Of a DNA stretch of 64,000 nt, positions 9,328 through 18,768 are shown piece by piece. Each line of letters begins with the position of its first letter. Within the stretch, counting starts at the first letter, position 1. The position numbers and the translations under genes were made by a program. The notes beneath the pieces are model-generated. The model made no database searches. It had not been told where the DNA came from and worked only from the letters and a program-made list of their open reading frames with translations. The stretch lies in the NCBI RefSeq assembly GCF_016458275.1, contig NZ_JAEMHM010000012.1, positions 1-64,000 of the forward strand. Reading direction: 5' to 3'. The stretch comes from Geomesophilobacter sediminis. GTDB taxonomy: Bacteria; Desulfobacterota; Desulfuromonadia; Geobacterales; Geobacteraceae.

Positions 9328-9831
9328 TTAGATTTTGCGTTTGGCCAGGATCACCGCACCGACGATGGCCGCCAGGAGCAGGATCGAGGTGATCTCGAAC
9401 GGAAGGAGGAAGTCGGTGAAGAGCGCCTTCCCGATCAGTTCGATGTGACCAACCTTCACCACTTGGGCGCGGTCCATGGTGCCGGTAGCCCCGCTCAGGG
9501 TGCCGCGGCCGAGGAACCAGACGGTCTGGAAAAGGAGGAACAGGCCAATGGCGCCGCCGGCGAAAACGGCGTGACTGCCGCGTTTCACCGCTTCCACCCG
9601 GATGTTCAGGAGCATGATCACGAAGACGATCAGGACCATGATTGCGCCGGCGTAGACCATCACCTGGGTGACCGCCATGAACGGAGCGTCCAGGGTGACG
9701 TACAGGGTGGCGAGGCAGAAAAAGGTCATCACCAGCGACAGGGCGCTGTTGATCGGGTTCTTGCAGGTGACTACCAGGATGCTGCTCAGGACCGCCACCG
9801 CAGCCACGATGAGAAAGAAGATCGATTCCAT
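9328..9831 (-). CDS. nuoJ: NADH-quinone oxidoreductase subunit J
   Basis: A 167-residue membrane subunit of complex I with five predicted helices. It contains the conserved VMVYAGAIMVLIVFVIMLLN segment of helix 3, whose alpha-to-pi transition is implicated in coupling in structural work on the family. It overlaps no neighbour and follows nuoI by 10 bp. Confidence 0.97.
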   Translation of the reverse strand: MESIFFLIVAAVAVLSSILVVTCKNPINSALSLVMTFFCLATLYVTLDAPFMAVTQVMVYAGAIMVLIVFVIMLLNIRVEAVKRGSHAVFAGGAIGLFLLFQTVWFLGRGTLSGATGTMDRAQVVKVGHIELIGKALFTDFLLPFEITSILLLAAIVGAVILAKRKI

Positions 9832-9841
9832 TGCTGCTCCT

Positions 9842-10240
9842 TTATTTCTTTTCTAAGAGTCGGTCTTTAGTAAAGGTGAAGTCGGCGCGCTTGTAGTTGG
9901 CGAGCTCGAATTCCTCGGTCATCTTCAGCGCGTCGACCGGGCAGGCTTCCACGCAGTAGCCGCAGAAGATGCAGCGCAGCATGTCGATCTCGTACTTGGC
10001 GGCGAACTTGTTATGGTTCGCATCCTCCCCGGCCTCGACGGTGATGCACTTCGCCGGGCAGACGGTGGGGCAGAGGTAGCAGGCGACGCACTTGGCATTC
10101 TCGTGCGAAACCTTCAGGGCATGCAGCCCGCGGAAACCGGGGGCAATCTGCGGCCGCTCATCCGGATACTGCAGGGTGACCGGCTTCTTGAAGAGGTGGG
10201 AGAGGGTTATCTGGAGACCTTTAATCAGCGGCATTATCAT
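9842..10240 (-). CDS. nuoI: NADH-quinone oxidoreductase subunit I (two [4Fe-4S] clusters)
   Basis: This 132-residue ferredoxin-like subunit carries clusters N6a and N6b between the peripheral arm and NuoB. Both ligand motifs are intact: CVACYLCPTVCP and CIFCGYCVEACP. An amphipathic N-terminus (MIMPLIKGLQITLSHLFKKP) places it on the membrane, as in other NuoI. It is a short family member (E. coli 180). Confidence 0.96.
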   Translation of the reverse strand: MIMPLIKGLQITLSHLFKKPVTLQYPDERPQIAPGFRGLHALKVSHENAKCVACYLCPTVCPAKCITVEAGEDANHNKFAAKYEIDMLRCIFCGYCVEACPVDALKMTEEFELANYKRADFTFTKDRLLEKK

Positions 10241-10269
10241 TTTTCGGCACCTCGCCTGGATTTCGTTTC

Positions 10270-11319
10270 TTACTTGACCAGCGTAGCCACGATACCGGTG
10301 GCGACGACGTTGAGCAGGGTCAGCGGCAGGAACACCTTCCAGCCGAGACGCATGAGCTGGTCATAGCGGTAACGCGGGTAGGTGGCGCGGATCCACATGC
10401 AGAGGAAGATGAGCGCGTAGACCTTGGCGATGAACCACATCCAGCCCGGAAGGAACGGACCGTGCCAGCCGCCCAGGAACAGGGTGGTGGTGACGGCGCA
10501 TACGGTGACCATGTTGGCGTATTCAGCCATGAAGAACATCGCGTACTTCATGGAGGAGTATTCGGTGCAGAAACCGGAGACCAGCTCCGTCTCGGCCTCG
10601 GGAAGGTCGAACGGGGTACGGTTGATCTCGGCGATGGAGCAGATGAAGAAGATCACGCAGGCCAGGGGCTGCTTGAAGGCGTACCAGTTCCAGATCCCGC
10701 CCGCCTGGTCGGCGACGATCTTGTGCAGGCTCAGGCTCTCGGAGAGCATGAAGACGCTCACGATGGCGAGGCCGGCGGCAAGTTCGTAGGAGACCATCTG
10801 CGCCGCGGAGCGCAGACCCCCCAGCAGCGAGTACTTGGAGTTGGAGGACCAGCCGGCGAGGACGATGCCGTAGACGCCGAGGCCCGCCATGGCCAGGATG
10901 TAGAGGACGCCGACGTTGATGTCGAAGATCTGCTGACCGGCCTGGTCGTAGTACGCGGCGATCTGCATCGGGACGGTGTAACCGCCGATGCTCACCGGGG
11001 CGCCGAAGGGGATGACGGCGAAAGAGATGAAGGCCGGGATCAACGCGACGAGCGGCGCGACCAGGAAGGCGAACTTGCTCGCCTCGGAGGGGATGATCTC
11101 CTCCTTGAAGAACAGTTTCACGCCGTCGGCGATCGGCTGCAGCAGACCGTGCCAACCGGTCCGCATGGGTCCAAGACGAACCTGCATGTGGCCGATAATC
11201 TTGCGCTCAGCATAGGTGGCGTAGGCCACCGTAAGGAGCACGAAGACGAAGGCTACGAGCACCTTGGCAACCATGGCTATGTAGTACGCGACTGGCAGTC
11301 CTAAGATTAGCGTCTCCAT
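10270..11319 (-). CDS. nuoH: NADH-quinone oxidoreductase subunit H
   Basis: A 349-residue membrane subunit that forms most of the quinone tunnel entrance with NuoB and NuoD. The conserved loop EINRTPFDLPEAETELVSGF is intact and includes the acidic residues known to matter for quinone binding and coupling; AERKIIGHMQVRLGPMRTGW near the N-terminus is also conserved. About eight helices are expected. A 203-bp spacer with a large palindrome separates it from nuoG. Confidence 0.97.
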   Translation of the reverse strand: METLILGLPVAYYIAMVAKVLVAFVFVLLTVAYATYAERKIIGHMQVRLGPMRTGWHGLLQPIADGVKLFFKEEIIPSEASKFAFLVAPLVALIPAFISFAVIPFGAPVSIGGYTVPMQIAAYYDQAGQQIFDINVGVLYILAMAGLGVYGIVLAGWSSNSKYSLLGGLRSAAQMVSYELAAGLAIVSVFMLSESLSLHKIVADQAGGIWNWYAFKQPLACVIFFICSIAEINRTPFDLPEAETELVSGFCTEYSSMKYAMFFMAEYANMVTVCAVTTTLFLGGWHGPFLPGWMWFIAKVYALIFLCMWIRATYPRYRYDQLMRLGWKVFLPLTLLNVVATGIVATLVK

Positions 11320-11425
11320 CTGATAGTCTTCCCCTCTTGTGTGAAATTAGCTTTCGTTATGCCGGGTTACGTAGTGATCGTATGCTGTATGCACGGGCCC
11401 CATATACCGCAAGGGTAGGGCCCCA

Positions 11426-11503
11426 GGGGACTGGCTCCGACAGGTGCCGGTCCCCCTCTTAAAGGGGTGGGAGGGGGACTGGCACCTCGCGGAGCCAGTC
11501 CCC
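11426..11503. repeat. Large inverted repeat in the nuoG-nuoH spacer
   Basis: Two 33-bp arms (11426-11458 and 11471-11503) are complementary with three mismatches around a 12-nt loop. The left arm starts GGGGACTGGCTCCG and the right arm ends CGGAGCCAGTCCCC. Single-arm or shorter relatives lie at 8954-8986 and within 24253-24292. In RNA it would make a very stable stem in the middle of the nuo transcript. It is a mobile REP-like element or a processing/attenuation structure. Confidence 0.85.
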
Positions 11504-11522
11504 TTCTTTGCATCCCTTTGTC

Positions 11523-13988
11523 TTACTTCCCTACGGTGACCAGGGTGACGGCGGCGCCGTCGGTTACCGTGTTGATCGAGGCGTCCGCGAAGTGATACGG
11601 TGCGAACACCACGCCGGCCGGAAGACGCTTGCCGACTTTGGCCTTGAGCGAGACGGAGCCGACGTCGGACTTGACGGTGATGGCATCGCCTTCCTCGATC
11701 TTGAGCGCCTTGGCGTCAGCCTCGGAAAGCTCGGCGTAGGCATCGCCGCAGACGTACATCGGGCCTTCGCCGAAGCGGGACAGGGTGCCGCTGTGGTAGA
11801 GCGCGCTGCCGGTGACCAGGGCGAGCTTGCCGGCGGCAGCCGGTACCGCCGGTGCGGCGACCGCGTTCAGCTTGGCGGCCGGTGCGACCGGGAGGACCGC
11901 GCCTTCGTCGCCCAGACCGGAAAGGGTCAGTCCCTGGTAGGCCGGGACGGTGGCGGCGATCTCGCCGAAGACCTCGGCGACGTTGCCGTAGCGCTTGCCG
12001 GAGAGGGCGGCGTTCAGGTCGTTGAGGATCTCGAAGTCGCTCTTGGCGAGACCAGCCGGCTTGACCGCCTTGTTGATCTGCTGCACGCGGCGGCCGACCG
12101 AGGTGAAGGTACCGTTTTTCTCGGCGAAGGAGACGGCCGGCAGTACCACGTCGGCGAACTGGGCGGTCTCGGTAAGGAAGAGATCGCTCACCACCACGAA
12201 CTCGGCCTTCTCCAGCGCGGCCTCGACCTTCTTGCGGTTCGGGTAGGATACCACCGGGTTCTCGCCGGCGATGAAGAGCGCCTTGACCTGGCCGTTTGCG
12301 GCCCCGTCGATGATGGCAGCGCCCTTGAGGCCGCCGTTTTTCGGGTAGATCCCGAGGTCGGCAGCGCCCTGGCTGTTGTTCTTCTCGCCCATGATCAAAA
12401 GGCCGGAGCCTTCCTTGCCGATGCGGCCGGTCAGGATGGCGAGGTTGGCGACCGCCTGGGCGAGCGCCGCGTCGTGGCCCGGGTAACCGAGGCCGATCGG
12501 GAGCATGATGAGCGCCTTCTCGGCGGCAGCGTATTCCTTGGCGAGGGCGACGATCTCTTCGGCGGCGACGCCGGTTACCGCAGCAACCTTCTCCGGGGTG
12601 TAGTCGGCAAGGGCGGCTTTGAGCTGATCGAGACCGGCGACGCCGGCGACGGCGAGGTTCTCGGCGATGATCACGTTGGCCAGCGCGTTGACGAAGGCGA
12701 TCTCGGTGCCCGGCTTGTGGACCGAGGTCTTGGCGCCGGGGAGCCGGGAGATCTTCCCTTTCTTGTCGGAAACGATGCGCAGGGAAACCCCTTGGCGCTT
12801 GACCCCGAGGTTGATCTCGAAGCCCAGGACCGGGTGGGTCTCGTAGGCGTCGGTCTTGATCACCAGGAGGAGATTCGTTTTCTGGATGTCGGCGATTTCC
12901 GACGGGGAGGTGACGGTCCCGAAGGCCTTCTGCGCCCCCTCGGTCAGCGCCGCGTGGGCGTAACCGGCGGAGTGGTCGATGTTGTCCGAGCCCAGGGTGC
13001 CGCGGAAAAGCTTCTCGAAGAGGAAGAGCTCTTCGTTGGTGAGGTGCGCGGTGGTCAGCGCGCCGACCGAGCCTTTGGCGGCCCCGAGTTTCTCGGAGAC
13101 CAGCTTGAGCGCCTCATCCCAGCCGGCTTCGACGAACTTCCCGTTCTTCTTGATGAGCGGGGTGGTCAGGCGGTTGTCGGAGTTGACGAACTGGTAGGCG
13201 AAGCGGCCGCGGGTGCAGAGCTGGCCGTTATGGAAGCCCTGGTTCTCGTCGTAGACGGTGGTGAGGACCTTGTTGTCCTTGACCCCCAGGGTCAGCTGGC
13301 AGCCAGTCCCGCAGTAGGAGCAGACCGACTTCACCTTGTTCAGTGCCCACCAGCGGGCCTTGAACTTGAAGGGGCGGGAGATCAGGGCGCCGACCGGGCA
13401 GACCGAGATGCAGGAGCCGCAGAACTCGCAGGAGAGCGGGCCGTCGAACGGGGTCCCCATCTTCGCTTCGATACCGCGGTTGATGAAGGTGTACGCGCCG
13501 TAGGAAACGATCTCGTCGCAGATGCGGGCGCACTTGCCGCAGTGGATGCAGCGGTTCATGTCGCGCTCGATGAGCGGGTTTTCGTAGTCGATGGCGTGGT
13601 TGAACTTCTCGTCGGAGAACTGGTTGCAGTTCACCTTGTATTCGTAGGTGAGGTTCTGCAGGTCGCAGTCGCCCGCGGCATCGCAGACCGGGCAGTCCAG
13701 CGGGTGCTTGAGAAGCAGGAGCTCGAGAACGAGCTTGCGCGCCTTAACGATCTCGTCGGTGGTGGTCCGGACGATCATCCCCTCGGTCACCGGCGTGGTG
13801 CAGGCGGGGATGAGACGACCCTTCATCTGCTCGACCTCGACGAGGCACATGCGGCAGCCCCCGAACGGGTGAAGCTTCTTGTCGTGGCAGAGGATGGGGA
13901 TCTTGATCCCGACCGATTTCGCGGCGTCGAAGATCGTCGCGTCTTTGGCTACCGTCACCTGAGTGTTATCGATTGTAAGGTTTACCAT
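11523..13988 (-). CDS. nuoG: NADH-quinone oxidoreductase subunit G
   Basis: This 821-residue subunit holds the long iron-sulphur wire of the peripheral arm. The N-terminal ferredoxin-like domain has a [2Fe-2S] motif (GGCRMCLVEV and neighbouring Cys), then the His-Cys3 motif HPLDCPVCDAAGDCDLQ, then CIHCGKCARICDEI and CEFCGSCISVCPVGAL. A molybdopterin-oxidoreductase-like domain follows, opening with CSYCGTGCQLTLGV, the extra N7-type cluster site that not all species keep. The remainder is a degenerate formate-dehydrogenase-like fold. The size is close to E. coli NuoG (about 908). Confidence 0.96.
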   Translation of the reverse strand: MVNLTIDNTQVTVAKDATIFDAAKSVGIKIPILCHDKKLHPFGGCRMCLVEVEQMKGRLIPACTTPVTEGMIVRTTTDEIVKARKLVLELLLLKHPLDCPVCDAAGDCDLQNLTYEYKVNCNQFSDEKFNHAIDYENPLIERDMNRCIHCGKCARICDEIVSYGAYTFINRGIEAKMGTPFDGPLSCEFCGSCISVCPVGALISRPFKFKARWWALNKVKSVCSYCGTGCQLTLGVKDNKVLTTVYDENQGFHNGQLCTRGRFAYQFVNSDNRLTTPLIKKNGKFVEAGWDEALKLVSEKLGAAKGSVGALTTAHLTNEELFLFEKLFRGTLGSDNIDHSAGYAHAALTEGAQKAFGTVTSPSEIADIQKTNLLLVIKTDAYETHPVLGFEINLGVKRQGVSLRIVSDKKGKISRLPGAKTSVHKPGTEIAFVNALANVIIAENLAVAGVAGLDQLKAALADYTPEKVAAVTGVAAEEIVALAKEYAAAEKALIMLPIGLGYPGHDAALAQAVANLAILTGRIGKEGSGLLIMGEKNNSQGAADLGIYPKNGGLKGAAIIDGAANGQVKALFIAGENPVVSYPNRKKVEAALEKAEFVVVSDLFLTETAQFADVVLPAVSFAEKNGTFTSVGRRVQQINKAVKPAGLAKSDFEILNDLNAALSGKRYGNVAEVFGEIAATVPAYQGLTLSGLGDEGAVLPVAPAAKLNAVAAPAVPAAAGKLALVTGSALYHSGTLSRFGEGPMYVCGDAYAELSEADAKALKIEEGDAITVKSDVGSVSLKAKVGKRLPAGVVFAPYHFADASINTVTDGAAVTLVTVGK

Positions 13989-14019
13989 CTCGACTCTGTC
14001 TCCCGGAGTTCAATTCATC

Positions 14020-14180
14020 GTTCTACGTTCGACGTTCGACGTTCGGCGTGGTTGCCTCGATACGTGAACCGAAGGTAAAACTGGCTTTATTGAGATCTTC
14101 GTCGTCGCTGACGTCAATATCTCGGTACTTTCTGCCTTCAACGTCGAACGTCGAACGACGAACGTCGAACGTCGAACCGG
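14020..14180. repeat. CGTTCGA-type tandem/inverted repeat in the nuoF-nuoG spacer
   Basis: The left cluster (about 14030-14048) repeats ACGTTCG in tandem; the right cluster (about 14140-14178) repeats CGTCGAACGT on the complementary sense, so the clusters can pair over a loop of about 90 nt. Translated, it gives the RRSTFDVRRSTF-like pattern often annotated as spurious small genes. I treat it as a dispersed repeat, not a gene. Confidence 0.75.
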
Positions 14181-14181
14181 T

Positions 14182-15963
14182 TTATTCAATGGCCATGAAG
14201 CGGCAGGCGTCATAACAGGACTTGCACTTGGTGCAGTTTTCCTGGATCAGGTACGCTACCTCGCCCTTCTCCCACTTGATAGCGTTGGAGGGGCAGGCCC
14301 GCTTGCAGGCGCCGCACTTGACGCACTTCTCATCGACCACTTTCCAGAGCAGAAGCTCCTTGCAGCAGTTCGACGGGCAGCGCTTGTCGTTGATGTGCGC
14401 CTCGTACTCGTGGCGGAAGTACTTGACGGTGGAGAGGACCGGGTTCGGTGCCGTCTGGCCCAGACCGCACAGGGATGCCTTCTTGATGGTGGCGCCCATG
14501 TCGAGCAGGGTCTGGATGTCCGAGGTCTTGCCGCGTCCTTCGGTGATCCCCTCGAGGATGTCGAGCATCGCCTTGAGGCCGATCCGGCAGGGTACGCACT
14601 TGCCGCAGGACTCCATCTTGGTGAAGGTCAGGAAGAACCGCGCGACGTCCACCATGCAGGTGGTCTCGTCCATGACGACCAGACCGCCGGAGCCCATCAT
14701 GGCGCCTGCCTTGATGAGGGAGTCGTAGTCGACCGGGGTGTCCAGAACCTCGCCCGGGATACAGCCGCCGGAAGGACCGCCCGCCTGGACCGCCTTGAAC
14801 TTGCGGTTGTTGGCGATGCCGCCGCAGACGTCGTAGATAACCGAGCGGACCGTCATACCGGCCGGAACCTCGACCAGACCGGTGTGCTTGACCTTACCGG
14901 TGACCGCGAAGATCTTGGTCCCCTTGGTGGTATCGGTCCCCAGCGAGGCATACCATTCGGAGCCCTTGTTGATGATGTGGCGGACGTTGGCGAAGGTCTC
15001 GACGTTGTTGATGTTGGTCGGGTAGCCCCAAAGGCCCTTGACCGCCGGGAACGGCGGACGGGGACGGGGCATGCCGCGCTCGCCCTCGATGGAGGCCATG
15101 AGGGCGGTCTCCTCGCCGCAGACGAACGCGCCGGCGCCCTTCTTGATCCTCAGGTCGAAGTCGACGCCCCAACCCTGGATGTTCTTGCCCAGGTACCCCT
15201 TCTCGTAGCAGGTGTCGAGCGCGCGCTGGAGACGCTCGATGGCGAGCGGGTACTCGGCGCGGACGTAGACGTAACCGGCGGTGGCGCCGATCGCGTAGGC
15301 CGCGATCATCATCCCCTCGATGACGCAGTACGGGTCACCTTCGAGGATGGAGCGGTCCATGAACGCGCCCGGGTCACCCTCGTCGGCGTTGCAGATCAGA
15401 TACTTGTGGTGTCCGGGCGATGCGGCGCAGAAGGACCACTTCATGCCGGTCGGGAAGCCCCCGCCCCCACGGCCACGCAGCCCGGACTTCTTCACCTCGT
15501 CGGTGACCTCGTTCGGCTTCATGGTCTTGACGCACTTCTCGATCGCCTTGAAACCGTCCTCTTCGAGGTAGGCGCTCAGCTTCTCCGGGTCGATCTGGCC
15601 GCAGCCGGTCATGACCACGCGCATCTGCTGGTCGACGAAGGTGTTGTAGTAGGCCTTCGCCTTCTTCTTCTCGATCGGGGTCTGGGCGACGATGTGCTCG
15701 TCCAGGATCGCGGCGACGTCGGCCGGAACCACGAAGTCATAGGTGACCCGCCCGAGCTCCGGGGTGATGACGTCGACGAGGACGTCGTTCGCGCAGAGGC
15801 CGCGGCAGCCGGTCTTCACGACGTCGCAGCGCTTGCCGACGACCGCGTTGATACCCTTTTCCGCGATCAGCTTGGTAAACTCGGCCTCCACCTGCTTCGC
15901 GCCGGCCGAGATGCCGCCGGTACCCTGACAGATAAGTATCTTGATTGCTTCGTTATCGCTCAT
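14182..15963 (-). CDS. nuoF: NADH-quinone oxidoreductase subunit F, three-domain (HydB/HndC-like) form
   Basis: This 593-residue NADH- and FMN-binding subunit is about 150 residues longer than E. coli NuoF. The core has GRGGGGFPTGMKW (FMN/NADH site), VCGEETALMASIEG and CGKCVPCRIG (N3 cluster). An N-terminal thioredoxin-like ferredoxin domain (about 1-95) has cysteines C12, C46, C53 and C57 but Gly at position 17, where a second ligand is usual. The C-terminus adds two [4Fe-4S] motifs (CVKCGACKRACP and CTKCKSCYDACR). The same architecture occurs in subunits of electron-bifurcating hydrogenases; similar long NuoF proteins are usual in Geobacter complex I. The gene is followed by nuoG after a 193-bp repeat-filled spacer. 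Confidence 0.95.
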   Translation of the reverse strand: MSDNEAIKILICQGTGGISAGAKQVEAEFTKLIAEKGINAVVGKRCDVVKTGCRGLCANDVLVDVITPELGRVTYDFVVPADVAAILDEHIVAQTPIEKKKAKAYYNTFVDQQMRVVMTGCGQIDPEKLSAYLEEDGFKAIEKCVKTMKPNEVTDEVKKSGLRGRGGGGFPTGMKWSFCAASPGHHKYLICNADEGDPGAFMDRSILEGDPYCVIEGMMIAAYAIGATAGYVYVRAEYPLAIERLQRALDTCYEKGYLGKNIQGWGVDFDLRIKKGAGAFVCGEETALMASIEGERGMPRPRPPFPAVKGLWGYPTNINNVETFANVRHIINKGSEWYASLGTDTTKGTKIFAVTGKVKHTGLVEVPAGMTVRSVIYDVCGGIANNRKFKAVQAGGPSGGCIPGEVLDTPVDYDSLIKAGAMMGSGGLVVMDETTCMVDVARFFLTFTKMESCGKCVPCRIGLKAMLDILEGITEGRGKTSDIQTLLDMGATIKKASLCGLGQTAPNPVLSTVKYFRHEYEAHINDKRCPSNCCKELLLWKVVDEKCVKCGACKRACPSNAIKWEKGEVAYLIQENCTKCKSCYDACRFMAIE

Positions 15964-16000
15964 GAAAGTGGTTCCCCTGCTGGAAGATTTCGCTTCTCGC

Positions 16001-16519
16001 CTACTTCATCGGCCGCTGGTTGTAGGTTTCGATGATCTCGTCCACCTTCTGGACGGTCATCTTCCCGTAGGTGTCGTCGTTGACCATGGCCAGCGGCGCC
16101 ATGCCGCAGGCGCCAAGGCAGGCAACCTTCTCGAAGGTGTAGCGCAGGTCCGCGGAGGTCTCGGCGTGGCCGATGTGGAGCCGGTCGAAGAAGGTCTCGG
16201 TGATACGCTCGGCACCCTGGACGTGGCAGGCGGTCCCGACGCAGACCCTGATGATGTACTTCCCGCGCGGCTTCAGGTGGAACTGGGCGTAGAAGGTCAA
16301 AACCCCGTAGATCTGGCTCGGGTAGACGTTGAGCCGTTCGGCGACCAGGTCGATGGTCGGCTTCGGCACGAAGCCGTAACCGTCCTGGATCCCCTGGAGG
16401 ACCGGCATCAGGTTCCCCGGCAGGGTCAGGTATTTGTCGATCACCTCGTTCGCTAGGGCGAGGTCGATCTCTTCAGTCGGGAGCTCTTCTGCTGCTGAGG
16501 CGTTAGACATGTACCCCAT
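16001..16519 (-). CDS. nuoE: NADH-quinone oxidoreductase subunit E
   Basis: A 172-residue thioredoxin-like [2Fe-2S] protein carrying cluster N1a, which sits next to NuoF. All four ligands are visible: CVGTACHVQG (Cys-x4-Cys) and CLGACGMAP (Cys-x3-Cys). The length is that of the family (E. coli 166). It lies between nuoD (17 bp) and nuoF (37 bp). Confidence 0.97.
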   Translation of the reverse strand: MGYMSNASAAEELPTEEIDLALANEVIDKYLTLPGNLMPVLQGIQDGYGFVPKPTIDLVAERLNVYPSQIYGVLTFYAQFHLKPRGKYIIRVCVGTACHVQGAERITETFFDRLHIGHAETSADLRYTFEKVACLGACGMAPLAMVNDDTYGKMTVQKVDEIIETYNQRPMK

Positions 16520-16536
16520 CTCCTTTGTCGTTAGTG

Positions 16537-17706
16537 TTACCGGTCGATTTCACCCAGAACGATGTCGAGCGTTCCGATGACCGCGACGAGGTCGGCCATC
16601 ATGGAGCCCTTGGCCATCTTCTCGATGGCGCTCAGGTTCACGAATGAGGGGGGACGGACCCGCATGCGGTACGGCTTGGCGCTCCCGTCGGAAACGAGGT
16701 AGTAGCCGAGCTCCCCTTTGGGGTTTTCCACACCGACGTAGACCTCCCCTTCCGGTGCCGGGAACCCTTCGCTGGCGATCTTGAAGTGGTGGATCAGCCC
16801 CTCGATGGAGTTGTACACGTCCTCTTTGGGCGGGTAGCAGACCTGCGGCTCGTCGGCGAGGACCGGGCCGGGCTTCAGCTTGCCCAGGGCCTGCTTCAGG
16901 ATGCTGATCGACTGGCGCATCTCGACGAGGCGGCACTTGTAACGGTCGAAGGTGTCGCCCTTCTCGCCGACCGCCACCTGGAAGTCGTACCCTTCGTAGC
17001 CGGAGTACGGCTCGTCGCGGCGCAGGTCGAAGTCGACCCCGGAACCGCGCAGCGGCGGACCGGAAAGGCCGTAGTTGATGGCGTCCTCGGCGCTGATCAC
17101 GCCGTTGCCGACGGTACGCTGCAGCCAGATGGTGTTCTTGGTGAGGAGCCCCTCGTAGGTGTCGAAGTGACCGATGAAGGTGTCGACGATGTTCTGGACC
17201 GCCGGGACGAACCCTTCCGGGACGTCCTTGGAGAGGCCGCCGACGCGGAAGAAGTTGGAGGTCATGCGGGCGCCGGATACCATCTCGTAGATGTCCATGA
17301 CCAGCTCGCGCTCGCGGAACGCGTAGAGGAACACGGTCATCGCGCCGATGTCCAGCGCGTGGCAGGCGATCCAGACCAGGTGGCTCTTGAGACGGGTCAG
17401 CTCCGCCATGATGACGCGGACGGTCTGGGCCCGCTCCGGCACCTCGATGCCCAGGAGCTTCTCAACGGCCAGGACGTACCCCAGGTTGTTGTGCATCGGG
17501 GCCAGGTAGTCCATGCGGTCGGTGAGGGGGATGGTCTGGTGATAGGTACGGTGCTCGGAGAGCTTCTCGATACCGCGGTGCAGGTATCCGATATGCGGGG
17601 TGATCTTCTCCACAATCTCCCCGTCGAGCTCGACGACGAGCCGCAAAACGCCGTGGGTACTGGGGTGCTGGGGCCCCATGTTGAGAGTCATTATTTCGGT
17701 GCTCAT
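16537..17706 (-). CDS. nuoD: NADH-quinone oxidoreductase subunit D
   Basis: A 389-residue, 49-kDa-type subunit that forms the quinone reduction pocket with NuoB. It begins with MTLNMGPQHPSTHGVLRLVVELDG, the loop carrying the conserved quinone-headgroup His, and contains HIGYLHRGIEKL and a C-terminal DIVLGEIDR ending typical of the family. It is separate from nuoC, as in Geobacter, unlike the nuoCD fusion of enterics. Confidence 0.97.
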   Translation of the reverse strand: MSTEIMTLNMGPQHPSTHGVLRLVVELDGEIVEKITPHIGYLHRGIEKLSEHRTYHQTIPLTDRMDYLAPMHNNLGYVLAVEKLLGIEVPERAQTVRVIMAELTRLKSHLVWIACHALDIGAMTVFLYAFRERELVMDIYEMVSGARMTSNFFRVGGLSKDVPEGFVPAVQNIVDTFIGHFDTYEGLLTKNTIWLQRTVGNGVISAEDAINYGLSGPPLRGSGVDFDLRRDEPYSGYEGYDFQVAVGEKGDTFDRYKCRLVEMRQSISILKQALGKLKPGPVLADEPQVCYPPKEDVYNSIEGLIHHFKIASEGFPAPEGEVYVGVENPKGELGYYLVSDGSAKPYRMRVRPPSFVNLSAIEKMAKGSMMADLVAVIGTLDIVLGEIDR

Positions 17707-17748
17707 TGATCGCCTCTATGTGTTGGAAGATTTAATTCCGTAGTCAAC

Positions 17749-18225
17749 TTACGACAAACGACCCTTGTACGGCTCGCGATCGGGTCCCTGCAGCGGGTAG
17801 TCTTTCCGAAGCGGATAGCCGACCCAGTCATCGGGCATCAGGATCCTTCTGAGATCCGGATGGTTGACGAAGTTGATCCCCATGAGGTCGTAGACCTCGC
17901 GCTCGAGCCAGTTGGCCGTGTTCCACAGGGCCGTTGCCGAGTCGATGGAGTCGTCCACCGGCGCTTTCACGCGGAGACGGTCCTTGTTGGGGATGGAGTA
18001 GAGGTTGTAGACCACCATGAAACGGGGGGACTGCCCGAGGTAGTCAACCGCAGTGACGTCGGTCAGGAAGTTGTAACGGAGATCTTCCTTGAGGGTCTTG
18101 AGGATCTCGAGGATCTTCTCCTTCTTGACGGTCACGGTGACTTCGCCGCGAAACTCCTTGCACTCCAGGATGGAATCGGCGAAACGCTCCTTGAGTTTCA
18201 CTACAGCGCGATGATTTTCAGCCAT
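17749..18225 (-). CDS. nuoC: NADH-quinone oxidoreductase subunit C
   Basis: A 158-residue, 30-kDa-type subunit that buttresses NuoD and NuoI in the connecting module. The signature REVYDLMGINFVNHPDLRRILMPDDW followed by GYPLRKDYPLQG is complete. There is no metal cofactor. It lies 42 bp upstream of nuoD and 30 bp after nuoB. Confidence 0.97.
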   Translation of the reverse strand: MAENHRAVVKLKERFADSILECKEFRGEVTVTVKKEKILEILKTLKEDLRYNFLTDVTAVDYLGQSPRFMVVYNLYSIPNKDRLRVKAPVDDSIDSATALWNTANWLEREVYDLMGINFVNHPDLRRILMPDDWVGYPLRKDYPLQGPDREPYKGRLS

Positions 18226-18255
18226 ATGCCTTACCTTTCCCTTTGGTCTTTTGGG

Positions 18256-18768
18256 TTACGCGGCCGGTTCGAGCTTTTCGCCCAGGCCGATAGTGGAACC
18301 GAAGCTGTTGCGCTCCTTGGAGATCTTGTCCTGCAGCTTCATGATCCCGTAGAGCAGCGCTTCCGGACGCGGCGGGCACCCCGGGATGTAGACGTCGACC
18401 GGCAGCGCCTCGTCGATCCCCTGAACCACGGAGTAGGTGTCGAAGATACCGCCCGAGCAGGCGCAGGCGCCCATGGCGATGACCCACTTCGGCTCCGGCA
18501 TCTGCTCGTACACGGTCTGGATGACCGGGAGCATCTTCTTGGTGACGGTGCCGGCGATGATGATGCAGTCCGACTGGCGGGGGGACGCGCGGAAGATGAT
18601 CCCGAACCGGTCCAGGTCGTGCTTGGCGGCGCCCGTCGCCATCATCTCGATAGCGCAGCAGGCGAGACCAAAGGTCATCGGCCAGATGGAGGACTTGCGT
18701 GCCCAGTTGACCAGGCTGTCCAGGGACGTGGTGAGGATGTTTTCACCCAACGGCTGATCTACTCCCAT
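18256..18768 (-). CDS. nuoB: NADH-quinone oxidoreductase subunit B
   Basis: A 170-residue subunit carrying the terminal [4Fe-4S] cluster N2, which passes electrons to quinone. The tandem-cysteine motif CCAIEMM, the SGGIFD segment after CACS, and [14 protein letters not shown] supply the ligands. The start overlaps the end of nuoA by 10 bp, indicating translational coupling. Confidence 0.97.
   Translation of the reverse strand: MGVDQPLGENILTTSLDSLVNWARKSSIWPMTFGLACCAIEMMATGAAKHDLDRFGIIFRASPRQSDCIIIAGTVTKKMLPVIQTVYEQMPEPKWVIAMGACACSGGIFDTYSVVQGIDEALPVDVYIPGCPPRPEALLYGIMKLQDKISKERNSFGSTIGLGEKLEPAA

Noticed and set aside
14010-14213. Small frame with RRSTF pattern in the nuoF-nuoG spacer
   Set aside because: It translates a CGTTCGA-type repeat; such frames are spurious.
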